A stretch of DNA of 64,000 nt from an uncultured Gammaproteobacteria bacterium. Lineage in GTDB: Bacteria; Pseudomonadota; Gammaproteobacteria; Arenicellales; JAANXG01. The notes below the pieces were generated by a model. It searched no databases, had not been told where the DNA came from, and saw nothing but the letters and a program-made list of their open reading frames with translations. Below, piece after piece: positions 16,027 to 23,881 of this stretch; positions within the stretch are counted from its first letter, which is position 1, and the number at the start of each line of letters is the position of its first letter. A program made the position numbers and the translations under genes. The stretch is from assembly GCA_947259705.1 (NCBI GenBank), contig CAMYNL010000004.1, positions 212,658 through 276,657 on the forward strand, in the 5' to 3' direction.

Positions 16027-18521
16027 CAGGCGTAGGCCACGTCGCCGGTTTCCGCGGCAACAGCCGGGGAGGCAGGGCGGACGTGCGTCAGGCGCAGGGC
16101 ATTGCCGATCACCAGCAACGAGCTGAGGGACATGCCTATCGCTGCCAGCCAGGGGGGGACCATGCCGACCGCCGCCGCCGGCAGCGCCAGGAGATTGTAG
16201 CCGGCCGCCCAAACCAGGTTCTCCCGCACCACCCGGCGGGTGCGCCGGGCGATACTCATGCAGTCGGCAACGATGGTGAGGTTATCGCTCACCATTACCA
16301 GGTCGGCGTTGGTGCGGGCCAGATCGGCGCCACCGCCCATGGCGAAGGAGACCCGGGCCGCCGCCAGCACCGGGGCATCGTTGATGCCGTCACCCAGCAT
16401 GGCGACGATCTTGCCGCTGTCCTGCAGCTGGCGCAGGGCCTGCAGCTTGGCGGCCGGTGTGAGTCCGGCATGGAAATCCTCGATCCCCAGGGTAGCCGCG
16501 ACATCGGCGACCGCAGCAACGCGGTCGCCCGAGTACAGTGAGACCGCGATGCCCTGTGCCTGCAGATAGCGGATCAGTGACCTGGCTTCCCGGCGCACGC
16601 GGTCGGAAAACGTGAAGCCCGCCAGGATACCGCTCGCGTCCGCGAGGTAGGCGGTGCTGTGGCCGCCTGCCGCCTCCTTGATCGACGGTGGAACGGACAG
16701 GGGTGCTGCGCTCTGCGAGCGCAGGTAATCGATTGATCCCAGATGGTACTGGTGGCCCGCGACGCGACCGCTGACCCCGCCACCGGACTGGTGCCGGACC
16801 TCGCCCGCCGCTTCCAGCTTGCCGCGGGCTGCGGCCCGCAGCGCGTCAGCCACCGGGTGCGCCGCGCCCTGTTCCAGCGCCGCCGCCGTCGCCACCGCGC
16901 GTTGCGGGTCCCAGTCCCCGGGGCATACCACTGCCTCGAGCCGCAGCGCGCCCAGCGTAAGGGTGCCGGTCTTGTCAAACACGAAATGATCGACCCTGGG
17001 CAGCACCTCCAGGGCATCGGCTTCCATGACCACGACCCCGAGGCCGGTCAGCCGGCCCATGGCGGCGGTCATTGCGGCCGGGGTGGCCAGCGACAGCGCG
17101 CAGGGGCAGGTCACCACCAGGACCGATACCGTTACCGCGATCCATGCCTCCGGGGCGCGCTGCCACCAATACAGTGCCACCCCGGTGGCTAGCACCAGCA
17201 CCGCCGTGATGAACAGGCTGGCCGCCCGGTCGGCGAGGCGTGCCAGGCGAGGCTTGTGCGCCTGGGCACGCTCGGCCAGTTGCATAATCTTCGATAGCAG
17301 GGTGTCTTCACGCACCCGACTCACCAACATGGTGACCGGGTGCTCGAGGTTGATGGAGCCGGCGATGACCTCCTCCCGCGTGCGTTTCGTCACGGGCCGG
17401 CTTTCGCCGCTGATCAATGCCTCGTCCACCGTCGTGCTGCCGGAAACTATCAGTCCGTCTGCTGGGATGGTGGCGCCCGACGGGACCAGAACCGTGTCGT
17501 TGCGACGCAGTTCCGCCGCTAGAACCCGCTCTTCGTCGCCAGCCGCGGTCAGGCGGACGGCGCTTTGCGGCACGGAACGTGTCATCGTTTCCAGTGCGGC
17601 CGCGCTGCGATGGCGTGCCACGGACTCGAAGTGTCGGGCGCAGAGCAGCAGGAACACGAACATGGCGACGGATTCGTAGTAGACCTCACCGCTCCCGGTC
17701 CAGGTGGCCCACGCGCTGCCGGCGAACGCAATGCCAATTCCGAGCGCCACCGGCACGTCCATGCCGACCCGGCGGTGGCGCAAGTCGCGCCAGGCCCCCG
17801 CGAAGAATGGCTGCGCCGAGTACAGCAGTATCGGGATGCACAGGAGCAGGCTAATCCAGTGAAAAAAAACCCGATATTGATCCTCGATCCCGCTCCAGCG
17901 GCCGAAGTACAAGGCAATGGCGATCATCATGATCTGCATCCCCAGGGCGCCGGCCACTCCGATACGCATGAGTTGCCGGCGTCGTTCCTCGGCCGCTAGG
18001 GCCTCGTGGCGCTGCGGGTCATAGGGGTGGGCGATATAGCCTATGTCACTGATTGCGCGCAGTATCTCACTGAGCTGGATACGAGTCGGGTCCCAGCTGA
18101 CCTGGGCGCGTCGGGTGGCATAATTGACGTCGGCCTGCAGCACGCCGGGCAAGCTGCGCAGATGTCGTTCGCTGAGCCAGACGCAGGCGGCGCAATGTAT
18201 CCCTTCCAGGATCAGGGAGGCCTGGCGGCTGCCGCTGTCTTCGTCGCTGCGCACGAAGCGCTGCTGCACCCGGGGCCTGTCGAAGGTCTCCAGGCGGCGC
18301 AGGTAGGCCGGCACCGTGTCATCGGGCGGCAGCGCCTTGTTGCTGCGATATCGGTAATAGGCCGCGTGTCCGGCGGCGACGATGGCGTCCGCCACCGCCT
18401 GACAGCCGGCGCAGCACATGGCGCGTGGTTCGTCCTCGATGAGGGCCTGGAAATCGCTACCTTCAGGGACGGGCAGGCCGCAGTGGTAGCACTCGCGGGC
18501 GGCAGTGCCGCCGTCGCCCAT
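16026..18521 (-). CDS. ccoI: Copper-transporting P1B-type ATPase CcoI (FixI), cbb3 oxidase maturation
   Basis: The 831-residue ATPase has an N-terminal Cys-rich segment (ECYHCGLP, MCCAGC), an HMA domain with GIHCAACVW near residue 113, eight or so membrane helices with the copper motif TCPCALSLATP near residue 475, the phosphorylation motif DKTGTLT near 518, and GDGINDAPVL near 700. The FixI/CcoI group exports copper slowly for cbb3 assembly rather than for copper resistance. This role is supported by ccoS overlapping its stop and fnr upstream. It is separated from ccoG and ccoH by about 13.6 kb. Confidence 0.92.
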   Translation of the reverse strand: MGDGGTAARECYHCGLPVPEGSDFQALIEDEPRAMCCAGCQAVADAIVAAGHAAYYRYRSNKALPPDDTVPAYLRRLETFDRPRVQQRFVRSDEDSGSRQASLILEGIHCAACVWLSERHLRSLPGVLQADVNYATRRAQVSWDPTRIQLSEILRAISDIGYIAHPYDPQRHEALAAEERRRQLMRIGVAGALGMQIMMIAIALYFGRWSGIEDQYRVFFHWISLLLCIPILLYSAQPFFAGAWRDLRHRRVGMDVPVALGIGIAFAGSAWATWTGSGEVYYESVAMFVFLLLCARHFESVARHRSAAALETMTRSVPQSAVRLTAAGDEERVLAAELRRNDTVLVPSGATIPADGLIVSGSTTVDEALISGESRPVTKRTREEVIAGSINLEHPVTMLVSRVREDTLLSKIMQLAERAQAHKPRLARLADRAASLFITAVLVLATGVALYWWQRAPEAWIAVTVSVLVVTCPCALSLATPAAMTAAMGRLTGLGVVVMEADALEVLPRVDHFVFDKTGTLTLGALRLEAVVCPGDWDPQRAVATAAALEQGAAHPVADALRAAARGKLEAAGEVRHQSGGGVSGRVAGHQYHLGSIDYLRSQSAAPLSVPPSIKEAAGGHSTAYLADASGILAGFTFSDRVRREARSLIRYLQAQGIAVSLYSGDRVAAVADVAATLGIEDFHAGLTPAAKLQALRQLQDSGKIVAMLGDGINDAPVLAAARVSFAMGGGADLARTNADLVMVSDNLTIVADCMSIARRTRRVVRENLVWAAGYNLLALPAAAVGMVPPWLAAIGMSLSSLLVIGNALRLTHVRPASPAVAAETGDVAYA

Positions 18522-18523
18522 CG

Positions 18524-18802
18524 TCAGTCGCTCATACGACCGATTGCGCAGCTGACGAATGACTTGGCCTTGGCTTTTACCGCTGCGGCGCCCTGCACCG
18601 AGTTTCTGGGCGGATAGCCGAGCCGGGTCAGGGCGGCGACCACGGAGTGCTCTAAATGTCCGGATCCGGAAACGATGACCTGGGCGGCCTCAATATCCAC
18701 CACCACGTCGGTGACGCCGCTGATTTCACGGATGTTACGCTTGATGGGGTTGGCGCAGCCGGCGCATTTGAGGTTGGAATTTACTATCGCTAGTGACATC
18801 AC
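18524..18802 (-). CDS. Small HMA-domain metal-binding protein
   Basis: This 92-residue protein has the metal-binding LKCAGCANPIKRN motif near residues 11-23 and a ferredoxin-like HMA fold, with a C-terminal extension ending AKSFVSCAIGRMSD. It lies 2 nt upstream of ccoI on the same strand and is likely a copper chaperone delivering to CcoI (inference). The motif reads CAGC, close to the CxxC of CopZ-like proteins. Two consecutive ATGs start it. Confidence 0.78.
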   Translation of the reverse strand: MMSLAIVNSNLKCAGCANPIKRNIREISGVTDVVVDIEAAQVIVSGSGHLEHSVVAALTRLGYPPRNSVQGAAAVKAKAKSFVSCAIGRMSD

Positions 18803-18892
18803 GAGTCCTGTCTGGCCTTGATCGGCCGGATTTTAGCAAAGAGGGGGTGGCGAGGCGGCCGGGTCTGTCGGCCGGCGCGTCCCCCGGCAGGC

Positions 18893-19660
18893 TTATTGCA
18901 CGACGCTGCGCTGTCGCGGTCCGCTGCGCCGGATCTGGCCCGCGGCCCGGTAGAGATGGTCCAGGTCGGTGACGCTCACCGCGTTACGCTCGACGCTAAT
19001 CACGCCTTCCCGCTGCAAGCGCGAGAAAATGCGGCTCACTGTTTCCACCGCCAGGCTCAGATAGTTGGCTATGTCCGTGCGCGACATTGGCAAGGAAAAC
19101 TCGGTGGCCGAGAAGCCGTTTTCCTCGTGGTACTGCGACAGCGCCAGCAGAAATGCGGCGAGACGTTGCGTTGCATCCTTGGTCCCCAGGGTAACCACGA
19201 ACTGCTCGTCCCGCGCCATACAGGAACTGACCCGTTTCAGGAACGCGTGCTGCATGCGGGTGGATTTTCCGCACAGCCGCATGACGTCATGGAAGTCGAT
19301 GGCGCAGACACTGGTGGTATCCAGCGCTACCGCATGGCAGGGGTGGTGTTCGCCGGCGATGGCGTTGAGGCCGATCAGGTCCCCGGGGAGGTGGAAGTCA
19401 ATAATCTGCTCTTCGCCCTCGCTGGTGGTCTTGTAGGTTTTGACGGCACCGGAGCGAACGGCGTAGAGGGTACTGAATTCGTCGCCGTCATTGAACAGTT
19501 TCTCGCCGCGCTTGAGCAGCTTGGGTCGCGCTGAAATATCAAGCAAGTCCGCCGCCTCCGATGTGGCCAAGCCGAGTCCCAGGCACTTCTGGGCGCGCTG
19601 ACATCGCTTGCAGTCACCCGCATTCCGTGGAAACTGAACGATGCGCGCATGGTTGATCAT
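18893..19660 (-). CDS. fnr: FNR-type oxygen-sensing transcriptional regulator with 4Fe-4S ligands
   Basis: The protein has 255 residues from the ATG at 19660, which has a good Shine-Dalgarno (GGGAGG, about 7 nt before). Ligand cysteines are C17-x2-C20-x5-C26 plus C119 (TTSVCAIDF), the same arrangement as E. coli FNR. The HTH MSRTDIANYLSLAVETVSRI carries the E-x2-SR contacts that read TTGAT half sites. Position next to fixLJ is that of FixK in rhizobia, but this protein keeps the oxygen-labile cluster. A FixJ-like site lies upstream. The HMA, ccoI and ccoS genes follow. Confidence 0.92.
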   Translation of the reverse strand: MINHARIVQFPRNAGDCKRCQRAQKCLGLGLATSEAADLLDISARPKLLKRGEKLFNDGDEFSTLYAVRSGAVKTYKTTSEGEEQIIDFHLPGDLIGLNAIAGEHHPCHAVALDTTSVCAIDFHDVMRLCGKSTRMQHAFLKRVSSCMARDEQFVVTLGTKDATQRLAAFLLALSQYHEENGFSATEFSLPMSRTDIANYLSLAVETVSRIFSRLQREGVISVERNAVSVTDLDHLYRAAGQIRRSGPRQRSVVQ

Positions 19661-19726
19661 GGCCTGCCTCCCTAGTGCATTAATGCCCAATAGCTGCATT
19701 CTTGCCTACGCGCGGCGGTTGAGGAA

Positions 19727-19742
19727 TACGTATTTCTACGTA
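19727..19742 (-). promoter_or_regulatory. Candidate FixJ binding site upstream of fnr (paired TACGTA words)
   Basis: Two TACGTA words lie at 19727-19732 and 19737-19742, spaced exactly 10 bp apart. Read on the minus strand the sequence contains GTACGTAG, which fits the FixJ class GTAMGTAG. The site is 67-82 bp before the fnr ATG and in the gap behind the receiver gene. Assignment to FixJ is inference. Confidence 0.5.
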
Positions 19743-19766
19743 CCCCGCGGGAGGTAGGGTGGGGGG

Positions 19767-20147
19767 TCAGGCGTGCAGGGCGCCCTCTACGCTGACGCGC
19801 AGTTCCTCGTCATGGAAGGGCTTGCCGAGCACCGCGTAGGCTCCCGCCCGCTGCGCCTCCCTGGCCAGCGGCTGTTCGGGATGGGCGGTGATGACCACGG
19901 TGGGCATCGGTCCACCGCGCCGGCGCAGTTCCTCCTGCAGTTCTACCCCGTTCATGCCTGGCATCCGTAAGTCGAGGATTAGGCAGCCTTTTTCGGCTTC
20001 GTTCGGGACAGGTCGGCGGCTCAGGAAATCCTCCGCGGAAGAGAACGCATCGGCCTCCCAGCCGTAGGACATCGCCAGCAGATGCAGCGCGGAGCGCACC
20101 GCGGGATCATCGTCAACGATGTAGACATGGGCTTGTTCGTTAACCAT
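19767..20147 (-). CDS. Receiver-only response regulator next to FixLJ
   Basis: The 126-residue protein (from MVNEQAHVYIVDDD) is a complete CheY-like receiver: DDD at 12-14, phospho-Asp D59 in LILDLRMPGMNG, the conserved Thr/Ser position in VVITAHP, and Lys in LGKPF. There is no output domain. It closely resembles the receiver of FixJ, so it may compete for phosphate from FixL or act as a sink. The longer reading frame from 20210 would start inside the FNR box; its own promoter is predicted there. Confidence 0.85.
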   Translation of the reverse strand: MVNEQAHVYIVDDDPAVRSALHLLAMSYGWEADAFSSAEDFLSRRPVPNEAEKGCLILDLRMPGMNGVELQEELRRRGGPMPTVVITAHPEQPLAREAQRAGAYAVLGKPFHDEELRVSVEGALHA

Positions 20148-20181
20148 GTGGGGCGTTTGTAGCGGGTTGAAATTCGCCAAA

Positions 20182-20223
20182 ATTAGAGCATTCCGCTCCG
20201 AATAACGCATTGATCGGCGTCAA
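20182..20223 (-). promoter_or_regulatory. FNR-dependent class II promoter of the receiver-only gene
   Basis: The FNR box TTGATCGGCGTCAA occupies 20210-20223. On the minus strand a TCTAAT hexamer lies at 20187-20182, exactly the -12 to -7 position if the box is centred at -41.5. This predicts +1 at 20175 and a 27-nt leader to the ATG at 20147. Confidence 0.65.
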
Positions 20224-20246
20224 GAAACTGACAAAAGGTAGTGTTG

Positions 20247-20861
20247 TCAGGGAGATCGGTCCTGGGGCAGGAGCAGCCGCATCAGTTCACTTGCATTGCG
20301 TACCCCGAGTTTCCTCAAGATCCTCGACCGGTGCAGTTCCACCGTGCGTTCGCTGATGCCGAGTTCAATAGCGATCACCTTGCTTGCCTTGCCCTGGAGG
20401 ATTAGGTCCAGGATCTCCGCCTCGCGCGGAGTCAGGCGTTTGCGGCGGGCGTGCACAACGGCATCCTGCCGACTCCGGGCGCGGTTTTCGGCATCGCGCT
20501 GCAGCGCCTGCTTCACGCGCTCCAGCAGGCGGTCGGAGTTGAAGGGTTTTTCCATGAAATCAACCGCCCCGCCCTGCATGGCGCGCACAGCATCGGGAAC
20601 ATTGGCGTGACCGGTGAGGAAGATAATCGGCAGTTCTATCTCGCGGCTGGCCAGCAGTTCCTGCAGGCCCAGCCCGTCGACCCCCGGCATGTGCAGATCC
20701 AGTACCAGGCATCCGGGTGTGCCGGGCTCGTAGGCATCGAGGAAGTCGCTCGCGGAGGCGTACTGGCGGCAAGGGTATTGCGCTGCGTGCAGCAACATGC
20801 CGAGCGCGTTGCGCACGGCGACGTCGTCGTCAACCACGTGTACCGTAGGCTCAGTCGCCAT
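20247..20861 (-). CDS. fixJ: FixJ-type two-component response regulator (receiver plus LuxR HTH)
   Basis: The 204-residue protein has a receiver with D55 (CLVLDLHMPGVDG) and a C-terminal LuxR-type HTH (LTPREAEILDLILQGKASK, then GISERTVELHRSRIL). It overlaps the 3-prime end of the FixL-like kinase by 11 nt and is its obvious partner. Rhizobial FixJ activates fixK and nifA; here the likely target is fnr, upstream of which a FixJ-like site is seen. The start at 20861 (MATEPTVHVVDDD) is preferred over the longer frame. Confidence 0.88.
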   Translation of the reverse strand: MATEPTVHVVDDDVAVRNALGMLLHAAQYPCRQYASASDFLDAYEPGTPGCLVLDLHMPGVDGLGLQELLASREIELPIIFLTGHANVPDAVRAMQGGAVDFMEKPFNSDRLLERVKQALQRDAENRARSRQDAVVHARRKRLTPREAEILDLILQGKASKVIAIELGISERTVELHRSRILRKLGVRNASELMRLLLPQDRSP

Positions 20862-22002
20862 CGCCACCGTCACCCAGAGGCAGGGTGAACTTAAAAACAG
20901 CCCCGCCTTCGGTCTGTTGCCGGGCAATCAAGGCGCCGCCGTGGGCTTCGATGATGGAGCGGCTTATCGACAGCCCCAGCCCGGTACCCTTGGTCTTGGT
21001 GGTAAAGAAAGCGTCGAACATCTGTTCCGAAATGTCGCTGCCGAATCCTGGCCCGGTATCGGACACCGTCACGGTCACGTTTTCAGCGTCGAGCTGGGTG
21101 TAAAGGCTTACAACTCGCGTCTCCCGCCCGGCCATGGCATCGATGGCGTTTTGCACCAGGTTTAACAGTACTTGTTCTATCTGGACCCTGTCGGCTCGCA
21201 GCTTCGGCAGATCGGACGCGAAATCGACGCTTGTCTTGATGTCATTATTGCGGATCTCGTAGCGTAAGATGTCAAGGACATTACGCATAATATCGTTGAT
21301 GTCGATGGCTGACCGCGTGGCCTCGCGTTTTTTGACGAAGTCCTTCAGTTGATTGACGATGCTGCCCGCCCGCCGGCCTTGTTCACTGATTTGCTGCAAC
21401 GCATCCTGCAACAGGGTTAGATCGTGCTGCCCGCTGCCCAGAATCCGTTGACAGGCGTCCGCGAAACTGACAATGGCCGCAAGGGGCTGGTTGAGTTCAT
21501 GAGCAATGCCCGACACCATCTCCCCCAGCACGGCCAGCCGTGACGCGTGGGCATGCTCGTTCAAATTTCGGCGCGCCTCCAGTTCGGCCCGGCGGCGTGT
21601 TGAGATATCGCGGACGATGCCGGTGAACATAACCCGGTCCGTCAGTTGCACCTCGCTGATCGCCAGTTCCATGGGAAACAGGCCCCCCCCCTTACGCCGG
21701 CCCGTTACCTCGCGTCCTCTGCCGATGATTTTCGTGTCGCCCGTACGCAGGTAGTTGTCAATGTAATTGCCGTGTTGTTCGCGGTGGGGCGGTGGCATGA
21801 GCACGGCTACGTTCCTGCCCATCACTTCCTCGGCGGAGTAGCCGAAGATCCTTTCGGCCGCCGGGTTGAAGGACTCTATGCTGCCATCGGATTCGATGGT
21901 GATAATGCCGTCGACGGCGGTGTTGAGCACGGCACGCAGGCGCGCGTCGCGTTCCTGCAGCGGGTCGGATTGCGATTCGGTCGGTTCTGCGGCGCGCTTC
22001 AT
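20851..22002 (-). CDS. fixL: FixL-type heme PAS oxygen-sensor histidine kinase
   Basis: The 383-residue soluble kinase has one PAS domain (about residues 20-138) followed by HisKA and HATPase. By alignment in my head to Bradyrhizobium FixL, H77 (EQHGNYI) is the proximal heme ligand (H200) and R97 (IIGRGREV) is the O2-contacting Arg (R220). Two propionate contacts differ: the R206 place is N83 and the H214 place is K91. The phospho-His is H168 in GIAHELNQPLAA; N, G1 and G2 boxes follow (NLVQNAIDAM, DTGPGFG, GTGLGLS). There are no membrane helices. Confidence 0.88.
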   Translation of the reverse strand: MKRAAEPTESQSDPLQERDARLRAVLNTAVDGIITIESDGSIESFNPAAERIFGYSAEEVMGRNVAVLMPPPHREQHGNYIDNYLRTGDTKIIGRGREVTGRRKGGGLFPMELAISEVQLTDRVMFTGIVRDISTRRRAELEARRNLNEHAHASRLAVLGEMVSGIAHELNQPLAAIVSFADACQRILGSGQHDLTLLQDALQQISEQGRRAGSIVNQLKDFVKKREATRSAIDINDIMRNVLDILRYEIRNNDIKTSVDFASDLPKLRADRVQIEQVLLNLVQNAIDAMAGRETRVVSLYTQLDAENVTVTVSDTGPGFGSDISEQMFDAFFTTKTKGTGLGLSISRSIIEAHGGALIARQQTEGGAVFKFTLPLGDGGDGD

Positions 22003-22115
22003 GCGGGACGGGAATGAATCGACAGCGTCGAAACTATTAAGCCTACCGCAGATCCGTTCTTCAAGGAACCCGGCGGTCGGGCAGGTAGGGCAGCCGCCCG
22101 ATCCGGTACGCCTAT

Positions 22116-22982
22116 TTAACGCCCTGCACCTGCTACCAACTCGTGGATGCGCGGCGCCAGAATCAACTCCATAGCCAGTCCCATTTTACCGCCCGGTACC
22201 ACGATGGAGTTCGGTCGCGACATGTATGAGCCGTGGAGCATCTGCAGCAGATATGGGAAGTCCTGTGCGCCGTGCTCGCGGAAACGGATCACCACTGCGC
22301 TCTCGTCGGGAGTCGGAATGTCGCGGGCGATAAAGGGATTCGACGTGTCGACCAGGGGCACACGTTGAAAGTTAATGTCGGTACGCGAGAACTGCGGGGT
22401 GATGTAGTGCACGTAATCATACATCCGGCGCAGTATGGTATCGGTGACGACGTCGGCCGCATAACCCCGGTCGCTGGTATCCCGATGGATCTTCTGGATC
22501 CACTCCAGGTTCACTACCGGTACCACGCCGATCAGCAGGTCAACATGACGGGCCACGTCACAATCGCCGTCAACCACCCCGCCATGCAGTCCCTCGTAGA
22601 ACAGCAGGTCGGTGCCGTCGGGAATCGGGGCCCAAGGGGTGAAGGTGCCGGGTTCTTGCTCGTAGGGCGCGGCCTCATCCTCGTCGTGCAGATAGCGGCG
22701 CACCTCGCCGTTACCCGAGGCACCATAGCTGCGGAACAGTTCCTCCAGCTTGTCGAAAAGATTGGCATCCGGTCCGAAATGGCTCAGATTGCGGTCCTCC
22801 TTTTCAAACTGTTTGATTTGCTCTTTCATTTCCATCCGGTTGTAGCGATGGAAACTGTCGCCCTCCACGACCACGGGGCTGACTTCCGCGCGCCGAAAGA
22901 TGTGTTCCATGGCGGTCTTGACGGTGGACGTCCCGGCGCCCGATGATCCGGTGACCGCGATGATGGGAAATTTTTCCGACAT
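22116..22982 (-). CDS. prk: Phosphoribulokinase
   Basis: The 288-residue protein starts at MSEKFPIIAV and has the P-loop GSSGAGTST near residue 11, DSFHRYNR near 42, and the catalytic stretch LFYEGLHGGVV near 128. It phosphorylates ribulose 5-phosphate to ribulose 1,5-bisphosphate, the substrate of RubisCO in the Calvin cycle. The short size fits the octameric bacterial class. RubisCO is not in the window. It lies upstream of fixL on the same strand with a 113-nt gap. Confidence 0.9.
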   Translation of the reverse strand: MSEKFPIIAVTGSSGAGTSTVKTAMEHIFRRAEVSPVVVEGDSFHRYNRMEMKEQIKQFEKEDRNLSHFGPDANLFDKLEELFRSYGASGNGEVRRYLHDEDEAAPYEQEPGTFTPWAPIPDGTDLLFYEGLHGGVVDGDCDVARHVDLLIGVVPVVNLEWIQKIHRDTSDRGYAADVVTDTILRRMYDYVHYITPQFSRTDINFQRVPLVDTSNPFIARDIPTPDESAVVIRFREHGAQDFPYLLQMLHGSYMSRPNSIVVPGGKMGLAMELILAPRIHELVAGAGR

Positions 22983-23160
22983 GTATCCAGTTCCCGAAAA
23001 GACCCAAACTACCGTATTTTCAGCCTTATGTACAAGCAAAGGATCGCTTATGCATCGGGTCATGTTCGATCCGGCCGGGTGCCGCTAAAAATCCTTCGCA
23101 TGACCATGGTTTCCTGCCTTGTTCTCTGGTTTAATGCGCCAGGAACGCGCCGGACCCCAT

Positions 23161-23237
23161 GTTCCCACCGGGGAACCGAAGGAACTGATACCGTGTTCAC
23201 ACGGACTGTGGCGTGGAGTCCTGAGTAGTATCAGTTC
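23161..23237 (+). ncRNA. Highly structured leader upstream of the HNH gene (three-way junction)
   Basis: A first hairpin is GTTCCC/GGGAAC (23161-23176). A perfect 10-bp outer stem GAACTGATAC (23182-23191) pairs with GTATCAGTTC (23228-23237). Inside it are two more hairpins: CCGTG/CACGG (23191-23204, TTCA loop) and GGACT/AGTCC (23203-23221). The inner stems overlap at their edges by two bases. The element ends 17 nt before the ATG, so it would form in the 5-prime leader of the HNH mRNA. No known RNA family is recognised. Confidence 0.45.
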
Positions 23238-23254
23238 TCATAGAGGTTGTTGAG

Positions 23255-23860
23255 ATGTACACGCTGGACCATCAGGTGCTCCGAACCGACATTGCAGGTA
23301 TGCCGCTGGACTGGATTAGCTACCGCGAAGCTGTCCGGCTCTACCACCTCGACCAGGTGCAGTATGCGTGCGGGGTGCTGCTGTATCGGATACGCGGTGG
23401 CATTAACGCCCGCAGCGGGTGCCGCAGCGTTATCGAGGTGAACTCCATCATCGCCACCCGCGGCGACAGTCATGCCGCGATCAAGGCCAGTAAGCACTAC
23501 ACGCCCCCTCTCAGCAACGCGGCCTTGTTTGCCCGCGACGCACAGATCTGCCTCTACTGCGGCGGGCGTTTTCGCGATCAGGAGCTATCGCGTGACCATG
23601 TGACGCCGCTCAGCCGGGGAGGAAGCGATGACTGGAAGAACGTGGTTACCGCCTGCAAGCGGTGCAATAACCACAAGGCCGGCCGCTCTCCAGAGGAGGC
23701 CGGCGTGAAGCTGCTCGCCGTGCCCTTTGTTCCCACCCATGCCGAGTACGTGTACCTGCGGGGGCACCGGGTGCTCGCCGACCAGATGCAGTTCCTGATT
23801 GCGCATTTCCCCCGCACCAGTCCGCTTCACGAACGTATCCAGATGCTTGCCGGGCCCTGA
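23255..23860 (+). CDS. HNH endonuclease family protein
   Basis: The 201-residue protein has an HNH domain in its middle: a CLYCGG knuckle near residue 99, the catalytic SRDHVTPLSRGGSDDWKN, and a second CKRCNNHKAGR knuckle near 139. Flanking parts carry no recognised domain. It is not inside an identifiable mobile element or restriction system. Stand-alone HNH proteins of this kind are common in proteobacteria and uncharacterised. The leader upstream is strongly folded. Confidence 0.85.
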   Translation: MYTLDHQVLRTDIAGMPLDWISYREAVRLYHLDQVQYACGVLLYRIRGGINARSGCRSVIEVNSIIATRGDSHAAIKASKHYTPPLSNAALFARDAQICLYCGGRFRDQELSRDHVTPLSRGGSDDWKNVVTACKRCNNHKAGRSPEEAGVKLLAVPFVPTHAEYVYLRGHRVLADQMQFLIAHFPRTSPLHERIQMLAGP

Positions 23861-23881
23861 GAGGGCGGGCGTGTCCCCCGG

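Noticed and set aside
18815-18830. FNR box upstream of the HMA-ccoI-ccoS genes
   Set aside because: Only one half (TTGAT) is present; the other half reads CGGAT.
23161-23860. HEARO/OMEGA-type RNA with an IsrB nuclease
   Set aside because: The protein has only an HNH domain in 201 residues and lacks the RuvC-like parts and TAM context of IsrB; the RNA is also far too short.
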